From the NCBI RefSeq assembly GCF_000612845.1, contig NZ_CCAT010000085.1, positions 62,001-126,000 of the forward strand: DNA of 64,000 bases, given 5' to 3'. Position 1 is the stretch's first letter, and every line of letters starts with the position of its first letter. The stretch comes from Clostridium ihumii AP5. GTDB taxonomy: Bacteria > Bacillota > Clostridia > Clostridiales > Clostridiaceae. The translations under genes were made by a program, and so were the position numbers. The notes under the pieces are model-generated. The model ran no database searches, was not told the DNA's origin, and was given only the letters and a program-made list of their open reading frames with translations. Below, in pieces: positions 50,915 to 59,530 of the stretch.

Positions 50915-51568
50915 CTAGTACTCCCATTTACAATTATTTAAAAATACCTTAGGTGTTAAATTCATTTTTTCCGAAAAAGTTTTTATTGCTCTAAACACTT
51001 TAATCATAAAATAAAATTCTTCTAATTCATTTATGTTAATTTTATCATCACAGATAAATTTAATTTCTAAATTTTTATTATAAATATCAACTAATATATC
51101 TTTTATATATTGTAACTGCCTCATTCCTTTTACATTATATCCTTCTTTTGCAACTCTAGTATGTTTTATATCTAGTTTATCACTTATAATTAATGTTAAA
51201 GTCATAATATTATCACTATTAAATCCATCACTATGGCTTTTTATTGAATCTAAAACTAACTCTCTATTTTTTAATAAAATATTATTTTCATCAAAATACT
51301 TTTTAGCAAACTCATAACTTCGTAAGGCATGATTATTTTTACCTTCTACTGCACCAACATCATGTAATATAGCTGCTATCTTTGCTTCTTCTATAAAATT
51401 CTCATCATAATTTAATTTTTTCAATAAAACTTCAACTAACTTTGAAACATTTTTTACATGTTCTAAATTATGATGTGCCCACCCTTTATCTAAATCTTCA
51501 AACTCAGATATCTTATTATACTGTTGAATAATCTTCTCATCATTTACTATTTGCTCAAACTTACTCAT
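50915..51568 (-). CDS. HD-domain protein (predicted phosphohydrolase)
   Basis: This 217-residue protein has the HD signature: His in GWAHHNLEHVKNV, the HD pair in AAILHDVGAVEG and a downstream Asp in IISDKLDIKHTR. Such proteins hydrolyse phosphoester bonds, often of nucleotides. Length and motif order fit, but the substrate is unknown. AGAGGT precedes the ATG. The neighbouring small gene at 51595 ends 26 bases upstream and may be in the same operon. Confidence 0.85.
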   Translation of the reverse strand: MSKFEQIVNDEKIIQQYNKISEFEDLDKGWAHHNLEHVKNVSKLVEVLLKKLNYDENFIEEAKIAAILHDVGAVEGKNNHALRSYEFAKKYFDENNILLKNRELVLDSIKSHSDGFNSDNIMTLTLIISDKLDIKHTRVAKEGYNVKGMRQLQYIKDILVDIYNKNLEIKFICDDKININELEEFYFMIKVFRAIKTFSEKMNLTPKVFLNNCKWEY

Positions 51569-51594
51569 TTCTTTAACCTCTTTTAAATAACAAT

Positions 51595-51930
51595 TTATAT
51601 TCCAAAATGAATTATATATTTATTTTCTTCTCTTGCCTTTTTACATAAAAGAATTAACTCATTATATTCTAATTTATTTTGTGCTACTAAAATTTTCGTT
51701 AAATTATCCATTGACTCAGGTGGTATAAGTGTAATTCCACAATATGCAATACCTTTTCCTTCAACTTGAAGAGTATGCCAATAACAATTCAAGCTTTCTA
51801 ATTCTATTAAAATTGGTTCAATAAACTCATCATCAACCTTAATACAATTATATTTGTTGGGTTGAGACTCATCAAATCTTTCTTTATATTGTGGTTCAAT
51901 TTGCATAAGTCCAAACTCATGCTTTGCCAT
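51595..51930 (-). CDS. Small conserved-looking protein of unknown function
   Basis: This 111-residue protein starts at 51930 (AGAGGTGA upstream) with MAKHEFGLMQIEPQYKERFD. It has no membrane helix or signal peptide. It contains an acidic N-terminal half, a Trp-His-containing segment (CYWHTLQVEGKGIAYCGIT) and a helical C-terminal half ending YIIHFGI. I cannot assign a function. It lies directly upstream of the HD-domain gene and is likely co-transcribed with it. Confidence 0.7.
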   Translation of the reverse strand: MAKHEFGLMQIEPQYKERFDESQPNKYNCIKVDDEFIEPILIELESLNCYWHTLQVEGKGIAYCGITLIPPESMDNLTKILVAQNKLEYNELILLCKKAREENKYIIHFGI

Positions 51931-52017
51931 TATAATCACCTCTACAAATTCCCATTTTGCTTTAAACTTGTTTTCTTAATCTCTTGAACATATAATTTTT
52001 TGCACGGTTACAGTAGT

Positions 52018-52383
52018 TTATTCCTCTTTTCTTAAATCATCTTTTCCAATATGTTGTATTCCATTAAATATAAGATTTATTAGCTCTGTTAGTGTTTGCC
52101 ACTGGGATTCATTTGAATCAAGATAGTAATAGTTTTTTGTACCTTCTCTACGTACATTCACAATTTCTGCTTCTTTCAATATTTTAAGATGATGTGATAC
52201 AGCTGGGCGCGAAAGATGCGTCTTCTTCGTAATCTCCCCTACTCTAATTCCATTAAATTCACTCTCTAAAAGTGTAATCAAAATTAACTGTCTAGTCTCA
52301 TCACCCATAGCAGAGAAAGCTTTACGACATATTTTAAATTTGCATGTTATTTCTTTTAATCTTTCCTGACATTCTTTTTCCAT
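52018..52383 (-). CDS. ArsR-family winged-helix repressor
   Basis: This 121-residue regulator has the ArsR helix-turn-helix (GEITKKTHLSRPAVSHHLKILKE-type sequence) followed by the wing VNVRREGTKNYYYLD. The metal-binding ELCVCDL motif of metal-sensing ArsR proteins is absent, so it probably senses something else, perhaps redox state or a small organic molecule. It lies 16 bases after the ferredoxin-nitroreductase gene and probably represses that operon. Confidence 0.9.
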   Translation of the reverse strand: MEKECQERLKEITCKFKICRKAFSAMGDETRQLILITLLESEFNGIRVGEITKKTHLSRPAVSHHLKILKEAEIVNVRREGTKNYYYLDSNESQWQTLTELINLIFNGIQHIGKDDLRKEE

Positions 52384-52399
52384 AAGTTTCTCCTAATCT

Positions 52400-53188
52400 T
52401 TATAAATAATTAACATTAGCAGTTTCTTTTTGTGCAGTCCGTCTATATTTCACATCTGGATATCCAATTACAAGAGTTGTAACTACATGATTCTTACTCT
52501 TTACATTTAAAATTTTTCGTAACTTTGATGAATGTTTTACAACCTCTGAGAAAAATCCACTATACAATACACCCAATCCATAAGACTCTGCCATTAATGC
52601 CATATTGGATGCTGCAAGTGAACCACTAATCTTATCCTTTGTTAGTACCATTATTGCAATAGATGCTTTCTTGAAAAAGAAATTATCATCAATTGTAACT
52701 TCCTTTGCATCTTTCATAAAAATACTTGCAATTGGTTTTATTCTTCTAAAAAACTTCACTGCAACTTCCTCATACTTTTCCTTATGATCTTTTAAAACAA
52801 TGTATGATACATCTTGTGCATTTTTAGCACTAGGTGTAAATCGACCTGCCTCAATAATTTGCTTTATAATGTCTAAAGGTACTTCTTTATCTTTAAACTT
52901 ACGAATTGTTCTTCTTGCTTTAATTGACATTAACAATTCATTGGAATCTAACTTAGGCTGTTTTACAAGTTCAATTGGTGATTCATCAAACCCATTCATT
53001 GTAATAGCCGCCTTGGGACAAATAGCTACACAATGACCACACTTTATACACTCTTGATTTTTTATTACTGATTTTTTATCTTTCATTTCAATATTATTTA
53101 CCGGACAATCATTTTTGCAAAGACCACATCCAATACAAAGATTTCTATTAACTTCAATTATGTGCTTTTCTTTCATAAATATATTCAT
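52400..53188 (-). CDS. Ferredoxin-nitroreductase fusion
   Basis: This 262-residue protein joins two 4Fe-4S clusters (CIGCGLCKNDCPVN and CIKCGHCVAICPKAAIT, residues about 18-60) to a flavin-dependent nitroreductase domain beginning at IKARRTIRKFKDKEVP. It should reduce nitro compounds or quinones with electrons from ferredoxin. Start choice is uncertain: 53188 has a GGAAG too close, and an ATG 12 bases later has the same site further away. It forms a two-gene operon with the ArsR-type regulator. Confidence 0.9.
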   Translation of the reverse strand: MNIFMKEKHIIEVNRNLCIGCGLCKNDCPVNNIEMKDKKSVIKNQECIKCGHCVAICPKAAITMNGFDESPIELVKQPKLDSNELLMSIKARRTIRKFKDKEVPLDIIKQIIEAGRFTPSAKNAQDVSYIVLKDHKEKYEEVAVKFFRRIKPIASIFMKDAKEVTIDDNFFFKKASIAIMVLTKDKISGSLAASNMALMAESYGLGVLYSGFFSEVVKHSSKLRKILNVKSKNHVVTTLVIGYPDVKYRRTAQKETANVNYL

Positions 53189-53455
53189 CTTCCTTTCGTT
53201 TATTTGTTTAAACTATTGTAGCATTTAAATATTATTTATATTCATTGGTAAAGAATTTGTTTACCATTAAATTTTTAATATACATATTTGGAATTATTCT
53301 AAGCATTCTTATCTGTTTGCTATATTAAGTATACAAACACTCTTCTGACAAACATAACCTTAGGCAATATATTTAAATACCTAAGGCTATAAATTTCATT
53401 TACTCCGTATTCAATCATAAATAGCTATACTAAATAGAATTCTTCTAATTTATTC

Positions 53456-53791
53456 TTAATAATGAAAAGTTACACTTCTAATTATATATACTTTTACTCC
53501 CTTGAACCATTTTGGAATATATACCTTTAATGTTCTTTGTAAATAATATCCCATTAGTGTTCCTAAAATAGTAAATACAAGCTGTAACCCTAAACTATTC
53601 GGAACAACTACAACACATATATCTTTTAAAACTACATTTAATACTAAAAAAACTGGTAGTAATAGAAGTATTAAATCTACTAAACATATTGATAAAACCA
53701 CTAATGTTCCTGCAAATACTAATGGTAATCCTATTAAAATATTAAATATCTTCATTATTGTATATCCTACTATTTTTAATCCTTTTTCCAT
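53456..53791 (-). CDS. Small membrane protein coupled to the MFS pump
   Basis: This 111-residue protein has three predicted membrane helices (about residues 15-40, 42-62 and 66-88) and a basic tail. I do not recognise the family. It starts 23 bases after the MFS gene, with GAGGTT upstream of the ATG, so it is in the pump operon under the same TetR control. It may support the pump or be an independent membrane protein. Confidence 0.65.
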   Translation of the reverse strand: MEKGLKIVGYTIMKIFNILIGLPLVFAGTLVVLSICLVDLILLLLPVFLVLNVVLKDICVVVVPNSLGLQLVFTILGTLMGYYLQRTLKVYIPKWFKGVKVYIIRSVTFHY

Positions 53792-53814
53792 ATGTCAACC
53801 TCAACCCCTATAAC

Positions 53815-55113
53815 TTAATTTATTTCCTTCATAGTGCTATCTTTTATATCTAATTCTTTTTCACCTACTACAGATAAAGATTCCAATTCACTAAAAACTT
53901 TTTTTGATATAAATACTATTATTCCTCCTGCTATAAATGCTCCAAAAATTATTAATGAAATATTATCTCTTAATATCTCAAAAAGATATCCATATACTAA
54001 TTGTCCTATTGGTTGGGCACACATACCTATTGTTAAACAAATTGACATTACCTTTCCTATTAAATCTCCTGGTGTTTCTCCTTGTATAAAAGTTATCATC
54101 TGGATACTAAATATAGTTGATACCGTCATAATAAAGAAGCAACAAATAGTTATAATAATATATGAAATATTAGTTGGTATTTCAAACATAAGAACTAAGC
54201 CCATAGGAATTAATGCTAATATATCTAAAAATAATATTATATAACTATTAGATATTTTCAATTTTTTAACTAATAACCCTGTTAAAATGCCTCCAAATAA
54301 TCCCCCTAAAGCTATAACACCTTGTGTTATTCCATAGGCTTGGCTAGACATATTTAATACAGTTGTGATAATTACTGGTATTCCTACTATTATCATGGCA
54401 GTTAAAACTAAATTAAAAAGTGAAATTATAACAATAGTTCTAAATAATACTGGTTTATCTTTCACAACAAAACTTACACTCGTTTTTATATCATTTTTCA
54501 CTATTGAAACTATACTATCTGTAGTTTCATTTTTTACATATGGTATTTTCATAATCATTTCCATAATTATAGCTAAAATAAAACATACTATACTTGCTAG
54601 CAATATTGGAATTAATCCATATACTCCATATAAAAGTCCACCTATTATTGGCCCGATTAAACTTGCTAAAGCACTAACTTGATTAATAATTGCATTTCCC
54701 TTAAGCAAATCTTCTTTATCTACTAAAAAAGGTAAACTAGCTTGTACTGACGGTTGATATGCTCCCTGTATTCCATATAAAATCATCAAAGTTATAATTA
54801 TTAATATTACTAAATTTGAACTTCCAATAAAAATTGTAAAACCAATCATTAATAATGCTGTAATAAAATCTAATACCACCATAACATATTTTTTATTTAC
54901 TCTATCAGCTATAATTCCACCAAATGGAGTTAATAAAATCATTGGAATGAATGAACATGCTGATACTAACCCAAACAATGCAGCTGAACCTGTTTCTTCT
55001 AAAAGATATAATGGTAAAGCAAACCTTAAAATTGAATTCCCAAAAAGAGATATTATTTGCCCTATCACCATTAGTGTAAAGTTTTTGTTTAAAAATTTTA
55101 TTTTATTTTCCAT
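53815..55113 (-). CDS. MFS-type multidrug efflux transporter
   Basis: This 432-residue protein has 12 hydrophobic segments, the loop-2/3 motif GGIIADRVNKKYVMVVLD and a duplicated six-helix layout, like macrolide or drug efflux pumps of the MFS (MefA-like) group. The substrate is not predictable, though regulation by an adjacent TetR protein suggests a toxic compound. AGGAGGA lies before the ATG. An operator at 55137-55157 sits just upstream of this start. Confidence 0.9.
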   Translation of the reverse strand: MENKIKFLNKNFTLMVIGQIISLFGNSILRFALPLYLLEETGSAALFGLVSACSFIPMILLTPFGGIIADRVNKKYVMVVLDFITALLMIGFTIFIGSSNLVILIIITLMILYGIQGAYQPSVQASLPFLVDKEDLLKGNAIINQVSALASLIGPIIGGLLYGVYGLIPILLASIVCFILAIIMEMIMKIPYVKNETTDSIVSIVKNDIKTSVSFVVKDKPVLFRTIVIISLFNLVLTAMIIVGIPVIITTVLNMSSQAYGITQGVIALGGLFGGILTGLLVKKLKISNSYIILFLDILALIPMGLVLMFEIPTNISYIIITICCFFIMTVSTIFSIQMITFIQGETPGDLIGKVMSICLTIGMCAQPIGQLVYGYLFEILRDNISLIIFGAFIAGGIIVFISKKVFSELESLSVVGEKELDIKDSTMKEIN

Positions 55114-55136
55114 ATTATTATCCTCCTAAATATTTT

Positions 55137-55157
55137 ACATACATTCGTTTGGTATGT
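55137..55157. promoter_or_regulatory. TetR operator upstream of the MFS gene
   Basis: The palindrome has half-sites ACATAC and GTATGT separated by nine bases (ATTCGTTTG). An almost identical site lies upstream of the tetR gene. The distance to the MFS start codon is 24 bases, so a bound repressor would block transcription of the pump. Confidence 0.85.
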
Positions 55158-55189
55158 ATTTTTTTAAAATTAAACTGCCAATTAGGCAG

Positions 55190-55846
55190 TTATTTTTTAC
55201 TATTTTCAATAATACTACGGTACTTTTCCATTACCTCTAGAAATTCATCATCTAAAACTGGAATTCCCAAGCCTATTAATACATCTTTTAAAAACTCAAA
55301 CTTTTGTCTGAATTCTTCTTTACTAACAAAAAATATAGATGGATTTAACCACACATTCATCAATATAAGAAAACTTTCTGCAACCTCTTTGGGATTGTTA
55401 GTTTTTATAGATCCATCATTCATACCTTCTCTAATAATTGGTTCAATTACATTAGGTACTATTGTTTCTATAACATCAAAAAGCTGCTGTGTTAATATCC
55501 TTGGATTTTTCATTAAATTAGGTGCTGCTTTAATAAGCCTTTCTTGAGCAGGATTCTTTAACGATGTAATTAACACTTTTTTTAACTTATCTAACCCATT
55601 TTCATAAGTAATTTTTTCTAGTTCTAAGGAATCTTCATCAGAACCTCTATAAATTCTAGGTATTACCGCTTCCATTATTTCTTCCTTTGATTTGAAGTGA
55701 TGATAAATTGCACCCTTACTTAAATCACCAAGTTCATCTACAATATCTTGTATAGTTGTATTATCATAGCCTTTTTTTAAGAATAAATCCATGGAAGTAT
55801 CTAATATACGATTTATTGTAATCTCTGGATTTTTATTTCTTGCCAT
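55190..55846 (-). CDS. TetR-family transcriptional repressor
   Basis: This 218-residue repressor has an N-terminal HTH (TINRILDTSMDLFLKKGYDN then IQDIVDELGDLSKGAIYHHFKSKEE) and a helical ligand-binding domain. It is transcribed in the same direction as the MFS pump and lies just upstream of it. Two matching 21-bp operators, one before each gene, indicate that it represses both itself and the pump. The stop codon is inside a small hairpin with AACTGCC and GGCAGTT arms. Confidence 0.92.
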   Translation of the reverse strand: MARNKNPEITINRILDTSMDLFLKKGYDNTTIQDIVDELGDLSKGAIYHHFKSKEEIMEAVIPRIYRGSDEDSLELEKITYENGLDKLKKVLITSLKNPAQERLIKAAPNLMKNPRILTQQLFDVIETIVPNVIEPIIREGMNDGSIKTNNPKEVAESFLILMNVWLNPSIFFVSKEEFRQKFEFLKDVLIGLGIPVLDDEFLEVMEKYRSIIENSKK

Positions 55847-55860
55847 AACAATCCCCCTTT

Positions 55861-55881
55861 ACATACTTTCGTTCGGTATGT
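55861..55881. promoter_or_regulatory. TetR operator upstream of the tetR gene
   Basis: Half-sites ACATAC and GTATGT are again separated by nine bases (TTTCGTTCG), 15 bases before the tetR start codon. The repeat of the same 21-bp layout at the pump gene supports autoregulation. Confidence 0.85.
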
Positions 55882-56105
55882 ATTAAAATTATCATTTCTT
55901 TTTATCAATGTCAATATCTTGTACTAATAATTTATAAATTATATTGATTTTTATTTAACATATATCCCCAATACAAATTAAAATTTGACGAAAAGTTAAT
56001 AGTGAAGATTTGCTATTTGGAATCACTAAAGGGAATTCTTTTAATGTATATTAGGCTTCAGCTTGGTTGAATTTATTTATATGTATAGCTACAACGATTT
56101 CTGTA

Positions 56106-56145
56106 AAAAAAGTATGCTAATCAAATGATTTTAGCATACTTTTTT
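56106..56145 (-). terminator. Terminator after the GNAT gene
   Basis: AAAAAAGTATGCTAA and TTAGCATACTTTTTT form a strong symmetrical stem with a 10-base loop. It works for the minus-strand gene ending at 56223 and probably in both directions. Confidence 0.85.
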
Positions 56146-56222
56146 ACATTCCTTATTTAACAATATTAAATATATGAATATTCTGAATCAATAAAGTTTA
56201 TGATTATACTATTTTACGAGAT

Positions 56223-56681
56223 TTAGAGAAACTTATTCATTGATGTATAACTTGATACTTGAAATCCAAAATTTTTATATAATGATTTCCCTTTTTCAGT
56301 TGACATTAAATCAACTGCAACAACGCCTAATAACTTTGCTTCCGATAAAAGTTCATTCATAACTTTCGTTGCAATGCCTTGTCCTCTATATTGAGGATAT
56401 GTAAAAACATTGTATACCGTACCCACAAGATATGATGAAAACGCTATTAGTGGAGGTCTTTCCACCATTGACATAAATGCAGTTGCTAATACTTCATTTT
56501 CATTCTCTGCAATCATAGCAATAAATCCCTTATTAAGATATTTAGTAAAATATTCTTCTAACTTTTTTCTAATATCCTGCACTTCTTCATCAGAAAACAC
56601 ACCTTTTTCTGCAAACAAATAATCCATACGAATCTTTATAAGAAGGTCCATATCCTCTTTACCCAACTTTCTTACTCTCAT
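56223..56681 (-). CDS. GNAT-family N-acetyltransferase
   Basis: This 152-residue protein has the GNAT acetyl-CoA binding motif VYNVFTYPQYRGQGIATKVMNELL-like segment (QYRGQGIATKVM) and a C-terminal LYKNFGFQVSS. It transfers an acetyl group to an amine; the acceptor is unknown. The start at 56681 was chosen because AAGGTGGTGA lies upstream. It is transcribed alone. Confidence 0.9.
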   Translation of the reverse strand: MRVRKLGKEDMDLLIKIRMDYLFAEKGVFSDEEVQDIRKKLEEYFTKYLNKGFIAMIAENENEVLATAFMSMVERPPLIAFSSYLVGTVYNVFTYPQYRGQGIATKVMNELLSEAKLLGVVAVDLMSTEKGKSLYKNFGFQVSSYTSMNKFL

Positions 56682-57029
56682 ATCTTTCACCACCTTACAT
56701 TTATAAATCTCACTTCGCACTCTTCTACAATAGTTAATTATTATTATACCTTAGACATAAACACAATACCAATATTTTGAATCTGTTGATTTTCATACTC
56801 AGAATTTAAATAAAAAATTTGCGACTACTTATAATACAGTTCTCCGTAGTACCTAAAAGTGAGGTTCTAAATACACAATTATACAGATATAGTATAGTTT
56901 ACTTTTCATACATACATTGTTATTCAAAATAAAAATAATAAAGCATCCTACTACTAGAATGCCTTAACTAAATAAAAACATTATTCTTTTTTAATTTTTA
57001 ACTAATATATATACTGTCCATATAAAATA
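56682..57029. other. Gene-free region between GNAT gene and retron
   Basis: This AT-rich stretch contains the GNAT promoter. A weak hairpin (AAGGCAT then ATGCTTT, read on the minus strand, about 56941-56966) followed by T-rich sequence could end the retron transcript. Nothing else was recognised. Confidence 0.4.
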
Positions 57030-57914
57030 TTAAAATAAAATATTATTTTTGTCGTATTTACTATATACATTTTTTAAATTATTATATCTTTTTATATCAA
57101 CATCTCTTATATATGATAAATATCCTAATATCCTATCTTTATTTCCTTCATTTTTAATTAATAATCTATATATTTCTCTTTTAATCTCTCTATACTTTTT
57201 ACTTCCAATTGATAACGAATTATTATTATTGTCTATAACTATCCCGGTAACAGCTCGTCTAGATTTTTTATTCATAAAGTATGTTTTATTATCATTAAGA
57301 ATAAATTTGTTTTTATTTAATATTCTCATAATATCTTTAATTATATTTTCATCTATATAATCTTTACCAGATATTATAATATCATCAGCATACCTAGTAT
57401 ATATTAAATGTTTCCCCATAATACATTTATTTATTATTTCTTCATCTATATCATACATAACACAATTAGAAATAATAGGAGATGAAACACTTCCAACTAC
57501 TAAGTATTCACCATTATAAAAAACTATATTCTTTATTAACTCAATATCTTCACTATTGATATTATCGATTTTCTTTAGAAGTTTGTCCAGGTGATAATGT
57601 GATATGTTTTCAAAAAAATTAGTTATATCTAAATGCAACATATAATTAGAATTCTTATGCATTAATGCATTTTTCTTAACTGAATTTCCTTGTGAATATG
57701 CTGTACTATAGTCGCTAATAGGAAACTTTGAAAAAATTCTCTTTACCAACCAATATTGCATTAATTTAAGTTCTTTACTAGGATGATATATTGTCCTATA
57801 CCCCCTCTTCTTTTTCTTAATTCTATATTTTTTATAAGCAGTATTTTTTTTTGATATTTTTAATATAAATTCTTCATCTAAATTTAAATCTTTACTCATT
57901 AATTCTAATATCAT
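57030..57914 (-). CDS. Retron reverse transcriptase
   Basis: This 294-residue reverse transcriptase has the retron hallmarks: the region X motif NALMH (residues 82-86), the catalytic LDITNFF (95-101) and YADD (175-178), and the region Y motif VTG (222-224). It should use an msr-msd RNA as template to make msDNA. The order msr-msd, effector, reverse transcriptase matches Ec86. The usual QGAPSSP is VGSVSSP here (140-146). The start at 57914 follows GGGGTG by nine bases; an ATG at 57899 is also possible. The gene overlaps the effector's 3' end. Confidence 0.93.
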   Translation of the reverse strand: MILELMSKDLNLDEEFILKISKKNTAYKKYRIKKKKRGYRTIYHPSKELKLMQYWLVKRIFSKFPISDYSTAYSQGNSVKKNALMHKNSNYMLHLDITNFFENISHYHLDKLLKKIDNINSEDIELIKNIVFYNGEYLVVGSVSSPIISNCVMYDIDEEIINKCIMGKHLIYTRYADDIIISGKDYIDENIIKDIMRILNKNKFILNDNKTYFMNKKSRRAVTGIVIDNNNNSLSIGSKKYREIKREIYRLLIKNEGNKDRILGYLSYIRDVDIKRYNNLKNVYSKYDKNNILF

Positions 57915-58857
57915 TATCATCATCACCCCACAATCTTTCAGAGCAATTTTTTCTCATATCATAAAGAATTCTCATTCTAATTTCATTATACTTCTCTTTA
58001 TTTATGTTAAACAAGGTATTATAATATGTATAATTGCCATATTTCTTTATATATTCCCCTTCTACACTAATTAAATTCATATTATTCATCAGCTTAATTA
58101 CTTCACTCGGAGAATTAATTTTATGTTTTTCTCTATTTTCAATATCATAGTTAGATATTTCTTTAACTCTCTTATAAATATAAAAAAGTTCATATTTTGT
58201 TATAGGCTGAAATAGCTCCACAATATTTAATAATTCATAAATTAAGTTCCTTAAATCTATTTTTTTATTGTTATTATTAGGGTTAATAGTAATTTTTTTC
58301 TCCTTTATCCTTTTTATACAATCATTAAGTTGAAAATTACTTTTGAATAATTTATATTCATCGTCAACTAATATACATCTTTCTTCATCATTTATATATA
58401 TTTTTCTTATAGGTCCTTCATTTATAAATGATTTTTCATCCTTATACCTTTTATCATTTATTACAATAAGTTTTTCAAAAAATTTATTTTTAACTGTAAA
58501 TGCTCCCAGTTCGCAAATTGTTCCAGGACTTTCTATTATAATTATAATATCTTCACTAAGCTCAGCTAATAACTCTTCAAATGTTAGTGTATCAATCATA
58601 GAACTACTATCGTATATTTTTTCTGATATTGTACATATTAATGTTTTTGATGATAGCTTATCAATTAAGAATTGTCTTTTATTTTCATTCTCATTCAATT
58701 GTTTACTATCAATAACAACTCCTGACTCATTTATTATCTGTTTTCCACACACGAAAACAAACTTAGGTATCTCGCTACTTACAAATTTATTTTTTCTTCT
58801 ACTGTATGATAACTTATCTATTATATTTTGAATATTTTTTGAATTTAAAATTGACAT
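57892..58857 (-). CDS. Retron effector, nucleoside-deoxyribosyltransferase-like with C-terminal helical domain
   Basis: This 321-residue protein closely follows the plan of the Ec86 (Eco1) retron effector as I remember it. Its N-terminal half has a Rossmann-like nucleoside-deoxyribosyltransferase core: KFVFVCGKQ (32-40), DIIIIIESPGTICELGAF (103-120, with Glu109 and Glu116 as candidate catalytic residues) and KSFINEGPIR (142-151). The C-terminal 120 residues are helical and look like a winged-helix-type domain. In known type II-A retrons this protein is held inactive by the reverse transcriptase with msDNA and released by phage. The ATG follows GGGGG by six bases. Confidence 0.9.
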   Translation of the reverse strand: MSILNSKNIQNIIDKLSYSRRKNKFVSSEIPKFVFVCGKQIINESGVVIDSKQLNENENKRQFLIDKLSSKTLICTISEKIYDSSSMIDTLTFEELLAELSEDIIIIIESPGTICELGAFTVKNKFFEKLIVINDKRYKDEKSFINEGPIRKIYINDEERCILVDDEYKLFKSNFQLNDCIKRIKEKKITINPNNNNKKIDLRNLIYELLNIVELFQPITKYELFYIYKRVKEISNYDIENREKHKINSPSEVIKLMNNMNLISVEGEYIKKYGNYTYYNTLFNINKEKYNEIRMRILYDMRKNCSERLWGDDDNDIRINE

Positions 58858-58874
58858 AATATTCCCCCATTTGC

Positions 58875-59055
58875 ATAAAAAAAGAGCTTTACATTAAAGC
58901 ACAAGGCAAATGAAAGTGTGACTTAATTATGCGGTGCATAATTAAGTTGCAATTTTATTTGCCAGAATGCTACCAATATCTCATCCTCTGAACTCAACTC
59001 AAAGGAGCACAGTATATCTAAAAGAATATACCATACGATTAATACTAAAGCTCTA
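58875..59055 (-). ncRNA. Retron msr-msd RNA
   Basis: The arms a1 (AGAGCTTTA, minus-strand 59054-59046) and a2 (TAAAGCTCT, 58891-58883) pair. Immediately after a1 comes G59045, a candidate priming guanosine in the context TTTAG, as in Ec86 (UUAG). The msr part has hairpins with arms GGTATAT/ATATACT and TCCTTTGA/TCAGAGGA. The msd part is one long hairpin: outer GGCAAAT/ATTTGCC and inner 12-bp ACTTAATTATGC/GCATAATTAAGT with a three-base loop. It lies between a good promoter and the effector start. This is an inference from sequence, but every expected part is present. Confidence 0.85.
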
Positions 59056-59060
59056 ATTAT

Positions 59061-59089
59061 ATTATACAATTTAATTACTTATTAATCAA
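59061..59089 (-). promoter_or_regulatory. Retron promoter
   Basis: On the minus strand TTGATT (59089-59084) and TATAAT (59066-59061) are separated by 17 bases. Transcription would start within a few bases of the a1 arm at about 59055, which agrees with the position of the msr-msd RNA. Confidence 0.8.
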
Positions 59090-59145
59090 TATTTTACATT
59101 ATATCTTTTCGCAAAATTATACTCTTGTATTTTTTATTATATACT

Positions 59146-59443
59146 ACTTATGATACGGTTCTCTATTTCTTATTCTAAATTAACCTACTTTAAAACTTTA
59201 ACTTCTATATTTTAAAATTTTATGTATTACTTTTTGTATTTTTATAATGGAAAATTTAAATAAGCCATTCATTGAAAATTGAATTAGAAGCTGTTATATA
59301 TTTTTATTTCATTTTTAAGATCTAATCCACGGACGGATTAGCTGTTGCACAAGACAAGGACGTCGATTAAACAGGTAGTCTTTAAAATTAAATTAAAAGA
59401 TACTTACAGCTTCTTTGAAATTTTCACAGAATAGCGTTTTAAA
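59146..59443 (+). repeat. Imperfect 298-bp direct repeat, copy 1
   Basis: The unit starts ACTTATGATACGGTTCTC and ends ACAGAATAGCGTTTTAAA. It recurs about 1022 bases later with scattered substitutions. It contains a whole structured RNA gene with its promoter-like upstream sequence. There is no transposase and no inverted terminal repeat. Confidence 0.85.
59286..59414 (+). ncRNA. Two-hairpin AYGGAY/GGA-loop RNA, copy 1
   Basis: The outer stem is AGAAGCTGT (59286-59294) with ACAGCTTCT (59406-59414). Inside are hairpin 1, CTAATCC-ACGGAC-GGATTAG (59322-59341), and hairpin 2, with lower stem CTGTT/AACAG, upper stem GAC/GTC and loop AAGGAC (59356-59361). A TATAAT at 59243-59248 could start the transcript. 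Both loops fit AxGGAy, like the TwoAYGGAY RNA family and the GGA loops bound by CsrA. The strand is chosen by the loop motif. The function is inferred only. Confidence 0.65.
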
Positions 59444-59499
59444 TTTCTTCATTATTAATATTTTCCATTTTATTCTTGTGTATATATTCTACATAATTA

Positions 59500-59508
59500 T
59501 GGTATAAT
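59500..59508 (+). promoter_or_regulatory. Extended -10 promoter for small peptide gene
   Basis: TGGTATAAT at 59500-59508 is a perfect extended -10 element (TGnTATAAT). The leader would begin near 59515. A -35 element is not obvious at the usual spacing. Confidence 0.5.
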
Positions 59509-59530
59509 TCTAAAATAGAAATTAAGAATT

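Noticed and set aside
53358..53392. Inverted repeat CCTTAGG/CCTAAGG as terminator
   Set aside because: The stem is short with a long loop and no T run follows; it may be an operator or chance.
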